DNA of 39,223 bases from Nitrospirota bacterium (GTDB lineage Bacteria > Nitrospirota > Nitrospiria > JACQBW01). This document shows, piece after piece, positions 16,264 to 22,440 of this stretch (positions are counted from its first letter, which is position 1; each line of letters begins with the position of its first letter). The stretch covers positions 1 to 39,223 of the forward strand of contig JACQBW010000003.1 of assembly GCA_016194305.1 (NCBI GenBank), in the 5' to 3' direction. The translations under genes and the position numbers were made by a program. Under the pieces are notes generated by a model, which had not been told where the DNA came from, did no database searches, and saw only the letters and a list, made by a program, of their open reading frames with translations.

Positions 16264-16974
16264 ATGAAAAAGGCTATTGATAAAAGCGTGGAGATGGTAC
16301 AGGTCGAAATCAGCGGGAGAAAGCATCAGGTTCCTGCGGGATTAACGGCCATCAAAGCAATCTGGTACACGGGTCAGGCCTTGACGCGCGGAATCGGATG
16401 TTTGGGAGGGGTCTGCGGCGCCTGCTCGGTGATTTACCGGATTCGCGGAAATCACGAACTGAACTACGGACTTGCCTGTCAGCTTTTGGTTGAGGAAGGT
16501 ATGTCTTTTTCTTTTGCACCCCACATTCCGTCCAGTAAAGCCACCTATCATCTGGAAGAGATTAAAGATCCCAAACAGGAACTGGTCAAATATTATCCGG
16601 AGGCGGCGCTCTGTCGAAATTGCAATACCTGCACGGAAGCCTGCCCTCAGGGTATCGACGTCAGGGGAAATGTCTGGCGAGCGGTTTTCGGTGAATTTAA
16701 ACAGGTTCGTGATGAAACCCTCAATTGTGTGATGTGCAATCTCTGCATTCCGGTCTGCATTGCCGATATTTCCCCGAACCTCGTTTTTCTTTATGCGCGC
16801 CGAACCCACAACTATTTCTACGAAAAGAAAGTACCTAATCTGACCCACCGTCTGGCTGAAATCGAACAGGGAAAATTCAAGTCCGATTGGGCCGACATCC
16901 ATCGCTGGATATCCAACGAGCAGAAACCTCAAGAGAGTGCCACTTCAGCCGGATTATCCGGCGGACAGAAGTAA
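16264..16974 (+). CDS. Fumarate reductase-type iron-sulfur protein, paralog 1
   Basis: A 236-residue soluble protein. A plant-type [2Fe-2S] domain has Cys46, 51, 54 and 72 (GCLGGVCGAC...LACQ). A ferredoxin-like part binds two [4Fe-4S] clusters through Cys117/120/123/127 (CRNCNTCTEACP) and Cys155/158/161/165 (CVMCNLCIPVC). It resembles FrdB/SdhB in order, but both distal clusters have full four-cysteine C-x2-C-x2-C-x3-C motifs, as in HdrC-like proteins, instead of a [3Fe-4S] site for quinone. It should pass electrons to the flavoprotein FrdA encoded two genes downstream. It lies 4 bp after ccl and 5 bp before its paralog. No membrane anchor gene is adjacent, which suggests a soluble complex. 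Confidence 0.85.
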   Translation: MKKAIDKSVEMVQVEISGRKHQVPAGLTAIKAIWYTGQALTRGIGCLGGVCGACSVIYRIRGNHELNYGLACQLLVEEGMSFSFAPHIPSSKATYHLEEIKDPKQELVKYYPEAALCRNCNTCTEACPQGIDVRGNVWRAVFGEFKQVRDETLNCVMCNLCIPVCIADISPNLVFLYARRTHNYFYEKKVPNLTHRLAEIEQGKFKSDWADIHRWISNEQKPQESATSAGLSGGQK

Positions 16975-16979
16975 TTTCG

Positions 16980-17654
16980 ATGAGTCCTCGCTCCTTCGAG
17001 ATCATTGTCTCTGGAAAACCTTATTCTGTTCCCGAAGGAATGAATGCCATTCAGGCCATCTGGTATTGCGGAATCGATCTGACACATGGCATCGGATGTC
17101 TGGGCGGTGTCTGCGGAGCTTGCACGATGACTTACAAAGTGGGTGATTCGCCGGTCAAAACGGCGCTCGCCTGTCAAACGATGATTCTCGATGGCATGAA
17201 CTTCAGTTTATATCAGCCAGAGGCAAAACGATTTGTTCCCTATAAGAACCGGCTTGATCGAGTCGGGGCCTTGGAGCCATCCAGTCTGAAAACTCATTTT
17301 AGCGAGACGTTGCCCGGCACGAGAAGATGCGTCTCCTGCGGCGCTTGTTCCGTGGTCTGTCCTCAGGAGATTGATGCCATGAAGGGCGTTAAGGAAGCGA
17401 TTAATTGCAATTTCAAAGTCGTATCCGATCTTTTCCTCAATTGCGTGATGTGCGGTCTTTGCGCTTCGGTCTGCGAAGTTCAGGTATTACCTCACCTCGT
17501 AGGCCTTTATAGCCGCCGGGCCACGGCGATCCACCTGACCCCTTCCAGCGAACAGCTTACAAAGAGAGTCGAAGAGATTAAAGCGGGGCGATATGATTCA
17601 GAATGGGATTCCCTGAATAAAATGAGTGCAAAAGACTGGGCCGAGGTCGGATGA
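16980..17654 (+). CDS. Fumarate reductase-type iron-sulfur protein, paralog 2
   Basis: A 224-residue protein with the same plan as the preceding gene: [2Fe-2S] Cys40/45/48/65, then [4Fe-4S] motifs Cys117/120/123/127 (CVSCGACSVVCP) and Cys155/158/161/165 (CVMCGLCASVC). Cysteine spacing in the C-terminal half is identical to paralog 1, so this is a tandem duplication that has diverged. I chose the ATG at 16980, just after the upstream stop, in preference to an in-frame ATG at 16887 inside the previous gene; the chosen N-terminus lines up with paralog 1. Its stop overlaps the frdA start (17651-17654, ATGA). It may form a two-ferredoxin arm with paralog 1 or give alternative electron inputs. Confidence 0.85.
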   Translation: MSPRSFEIIVSGKPYSVPEGMNAIQAIWYCGIDLTHGIGCLGGVCGACTMTYKVGDSPVKTALACQTMILDGMNFSLYQPEAKRFVPYKNRLDRVGALEPSSLKTHFSETLPGTRRCVSCGACSVVCPQEIDAMKGVKEAINCNFKVVSDLFLNCVMCGLCASVCEVQVLPHLVGLYSRRATAIHLTPSSEQLTKRVEEIKAGRYDSEWDSLNKMSAKDWAEVG

Positions 17655-19258
17655 ATACATTAGAATCTTCTCGTGAACTGGTCGATGAAAAGCGGGGTCG
17701 AAGAAGGGATCAGACTTTCGCGCCTGTGTCGATCGAAGAAAAAGAGGAACGGCTTCATGCTTTTCATCCCGATTATCATGCGAAGGGATATCGAAATATC
17801 CGGGTCGGGGCGAATAAGGGCGATAAGACGGTTCATGAGCTGGCAGAGCTTCTCGAAGCCCAGAGCCCGGTGTATCAAAAAGAGGTTAATCTCCAGCCGA
17901 CACTGAACACAGATGTGCTGATTTTAGGCGGAGGAGGTGCCGGGGCCGCGGCTGCGCTGGTTGCCAAAGCGACCGGGGCCGATGTCCTCATTGCCACCAA
18001 GCTCCGTTTTGGCGATTGCAATACTGTTATGGCCGAAGGGGGTATGCAGGCGGCAGCGGGGAAAGAAGATTCACCCATCATCCATTTTAAAGATACGATG
18101 AGAGGCGGACAGTTCAAGAATGACCCCCAGCTCCTGAGAACCCTGGTTGAAGAGGGACCTGAAGCCGCACAGTGGCTTCTTAATCTGGGTGTTTCCTTCG
18201 ATCGAGACGAAGAAGGAAACCTGAAATTAAAAGGGGGTGGCGGAACCAGCCGGGCGCGCCTTTTGACATGTAAGGATTATACCGGGCTCGAACTCATGAG
18301 GACGCTGAAAGACGCCGTCCTGAATGAAAATGTAAAAATTCTTGAGTTTTCCCCTGCGGTGGAACTTCTATCAAATGCTCAGGGGCACTGTACTGGAGCG
18401 GTTCTCAAAAACCTTGACACAGGCCAGTGGATCATCGTGCAGGCCAAGACCATTATTTTGACGACAGGAGGCATCGGGCGGCTTCATATTCAGGGATTCC
18501 CGACCTCAAATCACTTTGGCGCCACCGCAGACGGTCTCCCTCTGGCCTATCGGCTGGGAGCGGCGCTTACCATGGCCGACACTTTCCAATATCACCCGAC
18601 CGGCGTCATTTATCCCGTGCAAATGGAAGGTCTATTGGTGACAGAAGCCATTCGGGGAGCGGGTGCCCAGCTTGTCAATGGAGAAGGTGAGCGGTTTGTC
18701 TACGAATTGGAAACGCGCGATTTTGTCGCGGCTTCGATTATCAGGGAATGCCAGGAAGGGAGAGGCGTGGAGACGCCTTCCGGAAAGAAAGGGGTCTGGC
18801 TTGACTTTCCGATGGTGAATCTGAAAAATGGGCCAGAACACCTCGATCAACATTTTCCAAACATGATTCGCCAATTTTCAAGATTTCAGCTGAATATCCG
18901 GAAAGAACCGATTCTGATTTATCCAACACTTCATTATCAAAACGGTGGCGTCAGAATCAATCGCGATGGAGAGTCGGATATCAAGAATCTTTATGTGGCC
19001 GGAGAAGCTTCGGGTGGAGTGCATGGGAGAAACCGGTTGATGGGCAATTCCCTTCTCGATATCATCGTCTATGGCAGAAGAGCTGGACGGGCGGCTGCCG
19101 AAAAAGCCAAAAGCACGGAATGGTCTCCATTAACCCTGGGCCACCTGGATCGGTTCAATCAGGAACTCCAAAAAGAGAATATTCATCCGGTAAAAACATC
19201 GCCGATGCTCTTTCCTGATTATGTGAGAAAAGAAGAAGTCACGAAAAAAAGCGCATAG
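17651..19258 (+). CDS. frdA: Fumarate reductase flavoprotein subunit, non-covalent-FAD type
   Basis: A 535-residue protein. After an ~80-residue charged N-terminal extension come the FAD-binding DVLILGGGGAGAAAAL (GGGGAG at 93-98), the substrate-region motif YHPTGVIYP with IRGAGAQLVN, and the C-terminal HGRNRLMGNSLLDIIVYG. In fumarate reductases that bind FAD covalently the segment reads S-H-T-V; here it reads D-C-N-T-V-M-A-E-G-G, with Asn124 in place of the flavin-linking His. FAD is therefore predicted to be non-covalent, as in soluble fumarate reductases and aspartate oxidase. In the rTCA cycle it reduces fumarate to succinate. It overlaps the Fe-S paralog 2 gene (ATGA) and is followed by two palindromic elements before sucC. 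L-aspartate oxidase is less likely given the Fe-S partners and context. Confidence 0.88.
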   Translation: MNTLESSRELVDEKRGRRRDQTFAPVSIEEKEERLHAFHPDYHAKGYRNIRVGANKGDKTVHELAELLEAQSPVYQKEVNLQPTLNTDVLILGGGGAGAAAALVAKATGADVLIATKLRFGDCNTVMAEGGMQAAAGKEDSPIIHFKDTMRGGQFKNDPQLLRTLVEEGPEAAQWLLNLGVSFDRDEEGNLKLKGGGGTSRARLLTCKDYTGLELMRTLKDAVLNENVKILEFSPAVELLSNAQGHCTGAVLKNLDTGQWIIVQAKTIILTTGGIGRLHIQGFPTSNHFGATADGLPLAYRLGAALTMADTFQYHPTGVIYPVQMEGLLVTEAIRGAGAQLVNGEGERFVYELETRDFVAASIIRECQEGRGVETPSGKKGVWLDFPMVNLKNGPEHLDQHFPNMIRQFSRFQLNIRKEPILIYPTLHYQNGGVRINRDGESDIKNLYVAGEASGGVHGRNRLMGNSLLDIIVYGRRAGRAAAEKAKSTEWSPLTLGHLDRFNQELQKENIHPVKTSPMLFPDYVRKEEVTKKSA

Positions 19259-19279
19259 AAAAGTGAAATGATTGCATCT

Positions 19280-19412
19280 TTAAACAGACTGACAGAGAAC
19301 ATTCCACTCTGCTCCGGCTCCGAAGTTTACCATCTATCTTAATGACATTTGGGTAAGGTAACCAAACTTCGAAGAGGTCGCTGTTCGGAAAATTCTCTTT
19401 CAGTCTGTTTAA
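19280..19412 (+). repeat. Variable-arm / conserved-core palindromic element, copy 3
   Basis: Arms at 19280-19305 (TTAAACAGACTGACAGAGAA...) and 19387-19412 (...TTCTCTTTCAGTCTGTTTAA) pair over 26 positions with about three mismatches. The core reads CTCCGGCTCCGAAGTTTACC, a loop, GGTAACCAAACTTCGAAG, AGGTCGCTGTTC. It lies directly after frdA in the plus orientation, with copy 4 following 28 bp later in the opposite orientation. Confidence 0.88.
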
Positions 19413-19440
19413 GAAAGAACCTTGTAAATTAGAATAGCTC

Positions 19441-19575
19441 GTTCAGATTAATCAGAGTGTTTTGTTCGTCGCGATTCTTCGAAGTTTTGCTTAGCCCTCC
19501 ACAAAATAGGTTTTTTAGAATGAGGGTAAACTTTGGATCCGGAGCAGAGAATAATATACTCTCATTAATCTGAAC
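19441..19575 (-). repeat. Variable-arm / conserved-core palindromic element, copy 4
   Basis: Arms at 19441-19467 (GTTCAGATTAATCAGAGTG...) and 19549-19575 (...CTCTCATTAATCTGAAC) pair over 27 positions with four or five mismatches. The core, reverse-complemented, reads CTCTGCTCCGGATCCAAAGT, TTACC, a longer, more diverged apical region, then AAAACTTCGAAG. It is the most diverged core of the five. It sits 39 bp upstream of sucC, head-to-head in sequence orientation with copy 3. Confidence 0.82.
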
Positions 19576-19613
19576 CGTTCGATTAAATACCTAATAAGAG
19601 GGGCATGAAATAA

Positions 19614-20695
19614 ATGAATATACATGAATATCAAGCCAAATCTTTGTTTAGAGAATTTCAAATTCCGGTGCCCAATGGCAAACCGGCTTTTTCAGCTGAT
19701 GAAGCCGCCACCATCGCAAAGGACGGCATTCAGGGTCCGGTTTATGTGGTCAAAGCCCAAATTCATGCAGGTGGGCGAGGAAAAGCCGGGGGAGTCAAGA
19801 TTACAAAAAACAGGGATGAAGTCAGAGAATTGGCCAAAAACATCCTGGGAAAAGTGCTGGTGACCCATCAAACCGGATCAGAGGGGAGAGAAGTCCGGTT
19901 ATAATGGCGAGTACCGAGGGGGGAATGGAAATTGAAGAGGTTGCCGAAAAACACCCCGACAAGATTATTAAACTGATGATTGATCCGGCGGTCGGCGCAT
20001 TCCCATTTCATGGCAGGTCGATTGCCTTCCAACTCGGGATGGAAAAAGAGGTCGTTTCGCAGTTTGTACCGTTTCTTCAAAACCTTTACCGGCTTTTTAT
20101 GCAAAAAGACTTAAGTATGGTCGAAATCAATCCACTGGTCATTACCAGGGAGAAGAAACTGATTGCACTCGATGGGAAAGTCCTGGTCGATGACAATGCC
20201 CTGTTTCGACATGAAGATATCAAGGGGATGAGGGATCTGGATGAGGAAGCTCCCTTGGAAATTCGGGCCTCCAATTACGGATTGAATTACGTCAAGCTGA
20301 CCGGAAAGATCGGCTGTATGGTCAATGGGGCAGGTCTTGCCATGGCCACAATGGATGTGATTAAACTGGCCGGCGATGAACCCGCTAATTTTCTAGACGT
20401 CGGCGGCGGCGCTTCGAAGGAGACGGTGAATCACGCGTTTCAGATTCTTCTGGCGGATCCAAATGTAAAGGGCATATTTGTGAATATATTTGGCGGAATC
20501 GTCCGGTGCGAAAGAATTGCCGGAGGAATTATCGAAGCTGCGAAGGAAGTGGAGTTACGTGTTCCGCTCGTTGTCAGACTTGATGGAACGAATGCGCCAG
20601 AGGCCAGGGAGATGCTGAGAAATTCCGGGCTAAAGCTCGAAGTGGCGGAAAATCTCTGGGACGGAGCGCAAAGAATCGTTAAAATGGTGAGATAA
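19614..20695 (+). pseudogene. sucC: Succinyl-CoA synthetase beta subunit, interrupted by internal deletion plus frameshift
   Basis: The reading frame begins at ATG 19614 ([20 protein letters not shown]) and runs through the ATP-grasp start to [11 protein letters not shown], stopping at 19904. The continuation is in another frame from ATG 19904 ([20 protein letters not shown]) to 20695, with the normal [32 protein letters not shown] and NIFGGIVRC motifs. Compared with typical SucC (e.g. E. coli), about 26 residues between 'GQPV/GREV' and 'RVV(F/I)MASTEGG' are missing. So this is a short deletion of non-multiple-of-three length, not a simple indel. The full-length protein would interconvert succinate and succinyl-CoA with ATP. 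Either the gene is broken, or the two halves are made separately (unlikely to be active), or the assembly is wrong at 19890-19905. Palindromic elements flank it on both sides. Confidence 0.85.
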
Positions 20696-20713
20696 TAACG
20701 GATAGCAAATTGG

Positions 20714-20842
20714 TCAGGTACATCGAGGATTAATTTCTCTATGCTCCGGCTCCGAAGTTTACCCTCTATTTTAACGACATTTGAGTTGGGTAACCAAACT
20801 TCGAAGAGTCGCAGTTGAGAAATCATTCCTCGACATACCTGA
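20714..20842 (+). repeat. Variable-arm / conserved-core palindromic element, copy 5
   Basis: Arms at 20714-20739 (TCAGGTACATCGAGGATTAA...) and 20817-20842 (...ATTCCTCGACATACCTGA) pair over 26 positions with about four mismatches. The core CTCCGGCTCCGAAGTTTACC, loop (CTCTATTTTAACGACATTTG), GGTAACCAAACTTCGAAG, AGTCGCAGTT is very close to copies 2 and 3. It lies between sucC and sucD. Confidence 0.88.
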
Positions 20843-20911
20843 TTCACCCAAAACCGAGTTGCTTTAGGTTTTACTCAAATCCTTAAACAAATTAATAATA
20901 GGAATGAATTT

Positions 20912-21892
20912 ATGAGCATACTTGTAAATAAAAAAACCAGAATTATCGTGCAGGGGATAACCGGAAAAGAAGGTTCGTTTCATGCGTTAGCCTGTAAAGA
21001 GTATGGAACCAAGGTGGTGGGGGGCGTCACGCCGGGAAAAGGGGGAACCGAGCTGGAAGGGATTCCGATCTTTAATACGGTGGCCGAGTCAGTTCAAAAA
21101 GTGAAGCCAAACGTCTCGATGATCTTCGTGCCACCTCCGTTTGCCGCCGATGCAATACTTGAAGCTGCAGATTCAGAAATTCCTCTAATTATTTGTATTA
21201 CTGAGGGAATTCCTGTAACAGACATGGTTAAAGTGAAACGTTATCTAGCTGGTAAAAAGAGCCGCCTCATCGGCCCCAATTGTCCCGGCATTATTACGCC
21301 CGAAGAGTGCAAGATTGGTATTATGCCGGGTTTCATCCATAAAAAGGGCCACGTGGGAGTCGTATCCCGAAGTGGCACCTTAACCTATGAGGCGGTATGG
21401 CAGTTGACCCAGCGGGGTCTAGGGCAGAGTAGCTGTGTCGGGATCGGCGGGGATCCGGTCAACGGGACTAATTTTGTCGATATTCTGGAGCTATTTGAAA
21501 ATGATCCTGAAACGCATGCAATCGTCATGATCGGCGAGATTGGCGGAGATGCCGAAGAGAAAGCCGCCGCTTTTATCTCCAAACATGTGACCAAACCGGT
21601 GGTAGGATTCATCGCCGGAATGACAGCGCCTCCCGGAAGAAGGATGGGCCATGCCGGAGCGATCATCGCAGGAGGCAAAGGGGGAGCTTTAGACAAAGTG
21701 AGGGCTCTTGAAAAAGGGGGCGTGACAGTGATCGATAATCCGGCTAAGATCGGAGAAACTGTCGAAAAGAGATTGAAGAGTCTGAAAAAGAAACCGCTCA
21801 AAAGTATCAAAAAAGCGGTTCCGAAATCAAAAAAGCGAGGAATTGCCAGTAAGAAAGTAGCGGTTAGGAAAAAGGTAAAAGGCCGGCGATAA
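20912..21892 (+). CDS. sucD: Succinyl-CoA synthetase alpha subunit with a Lys/Arg-rich C-terminal tail
   Basis: A 326-residue protein. Residues 1-286 are standard Suc[17 protein letters not shown] (CoA/phosphate loop), [29 protein letters not shown] and the phosphohistidine loop [10 protein letters not shown] (His247). The family usually ends at ~290. Here a tail of about 40 residues follows, of which roughly half are Lys or Arg, with motifs such as [18 protein letters not shown] and SKKVAVRKK, like the C-terminal arms of histone H1-type proteins. The ATG at 20912 has AGGA upstream. It is the last gene of the rTCA cluster and ends in the terminator at 21898-21945. The active-site region looks intact even though its beta partner gene is disrupted. 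Confidence 0.93.
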   Translation: MSILVNKKTRIIVQGITGKEGSFHALACKEYGTKVVGGVTPGKGGTELEGIPIFNTVAESVQKVKPNVSMIFVPPPFAADAILEAADSEIPLIICITEGIPVTDMVKVKRYLAGKKSRLIGPNCPGIITPEECKIGIMPGFIHKKGHVGVVSRSGTLTYEAVWQLTQRGLGQSSCVGIGGDPVNGTNFVDILELFENDPETHAIVMIGEIGGDAEEKAAAFISKHVTKPVVGFIAGMTAPPGRRMGHAGAIIAGGKGGALDKVRALEKGGVTVIDNPAKIGETVEKRLKSLKKKPLKSIKKAVPKSKKRGIASKKVAVRKKVKGRR

Positions 21893-21897
21893 TTAAA

Positions 21898-21945
21898 AAA
21901 GCCCTGATTCTTATGCTGGGACGATAAAAATCAGGGCTTTGGTTT
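21898..21945. terminator. Bidirectional intrinsic terminator between sucD and the cold-shock gene
   Basis: AAAGCCCTGATT (21898-21909) pairs with AATCAGGGCTTT (21929-21940): a 12 bp perfect stem with a 19 nt loop. On the minus strand the stem is followed by a T run, giving a strong terminator for the cold-shock gene. On the plus strand the T tract (GGTTTTCTCTC) is weaker but serves sucD. Confidence 0.85.
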
Positions 21946-21958
21946 TCTCTCTATAGGA

Positions 21959-22159
21959 TTAAACCACTTTTACATTACTTGCCTGGGGGCCTTTTGCTCC
22001 GCTGGAGACTTCAAATTCGACGCTATCTCCTTCTTTTAAAGTCTTAAAGCCATCTCCCAATATCGCGGAAAAATGAACAAAAACATCTTCTCCGCCTTCT
22101 TGAGAAATAAATCCATAACCTTTGCTGGCGTTAAACCACTTGACCGTACCTTTTGCCAC
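21959..22159 (-). CDS. cspA: Cold-shock domain RNA chaperone (CspA family)
   Basis: A 66-residue single cold-shock domain. It has both RNP motifs, KGYGFI (RNP1; family KGFGFI) and DVFVHFSAI (RNP2), and the N-terminal AKGTVKWFN and C-terminal [10 protein letters not shown]. It binds single-stranded nucleic acid and melts RNA structure. The start is GTG at 22157-22159, chosen because a perfect AGGAGG sits 7 nt upstream; an extended N-terminus to 22297 would not belong to the family. The leader has overlapping hairpins at 22170-22202, one covering part of the ribosome site, and a terminator-like hairpin further upstream (22311-22348). It converges with sucD. Confidence 0.95.
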   Translation of the reverse strand: MAKGTVKWFNASKGYGFISQEGGEDVFVHFSAILGDGFKTLKEGDSVEFEVSSGAKGPQASNVKVV

Positions 22160-22165
22160 TATACA

Positions 22166-22202
22166 TCCTCCTTCTATAAGAAGGGCTAGTGCTGCCCCTT
22201 CT
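22166..22202 (-). promoter_or_regulatory. Mutually exclusive hairpins at the cold-shock gene ribosome site
   Basis: On the minus strand the leader reads AGAAGGGGCAGCACTAGCCC, TTCT, TAT, AGAAGG, AGG. The first AGAAGGG can pair with GCCCTTCT (22179-22202), or CCTTCT can instead pair with AGAAGG (22170-22184), which overlaps the Shine-Dalgarno AGGAGG (22167-22172). The middle CCTTCT segment is shared, so only one hairpin can form at a time. This is a plausible temperature-responsive on/off arrangement. Confidence 0.5.
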
Positions 22203-22310
22203 ACCAATGAAACAGGATAGAGATTGCCATTCCTGATACTATTGCTTGCGGAAGGAATTCTCTCCTTACCCGTATTGAACCTGATGAACGCCGGCAATCT
22301 GTTTTTGAGA

Positions 22311-22348
22311 AAAAAAAACCGCAGAGATTTAGGTTCCTTATCCTGCGG
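22311..22348 (-). terminator. Intrinsic terminator in the sir2-csp interval
   Basis: On the minus strand, CCGCAG (22348-22343) pairs with CTGCGG (22324-22319) around an 18 nt loop, followed by eight or nine T (22318-22310). It may end the sirtuin transcript, or act as an attenuator for transcription coming from the promoter-like site at 22402-22431. Confidence 0.7.
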
Positions 22349-22401
22349 CTAACTTTACAAAAGTTTTTTCATACAAAAAGATTACCAATTAAACAGTTGT
22401 C

Positions 22402-22431
22402 ATTTTAAGAGAACCTTAAATAAAATGTCAA
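22402..22431 (-). promoter_or_regulatory. Promoter-like site just after the sirtuin gene
   Basis: On the minus strand, -35 TTGACA (22431-22426), an 18 nt spacer and -10 TAAAAT (22407-22402). Transcription would start near 22395 and meet the terminator at 22311 after ~85 nt, so this is either the cold-shock gene promoter with an attenuator or a short separate RNA. Confidence 0.5.
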
Positions 22432-22440
22432 GAAAAACTT

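Noticed and set aside
16887-16979. Upstream ATG giving paralog 2 an extra 31 residues
   Set aside because: It would overlap paralog 1 by ~88 bp, and the extra residues are that gene's frame-shifted tail; the ATG at 16980 aligns with paralog 1.
15331-20842. Integron attC sites or retron msr-msd for the five-copy elements
   Set aside because: attC sites conserve the outer R boxes and vary inside, the reverse of what is seen; no integrase or reverse transcriptase gene is in the window.
19280-20842. Rho-independent terminators as the full explanation of the palindromic elements
   Set aside because: No T tract follows the arms, arms of ~26 bp are too long, and the conserved core between them is unexplained by a terminator.
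213-20842. CRISPR array
   Set aside because: Copies are kilobases apart, occur in both orientations and lack regular spacers.
22160-22297. N-terminal extension of the cold-shock protein
   Set aside because: The family is ~66 residues, and a perfect AGGAGG 7 nt before the GTG at 22159 fixes the start.
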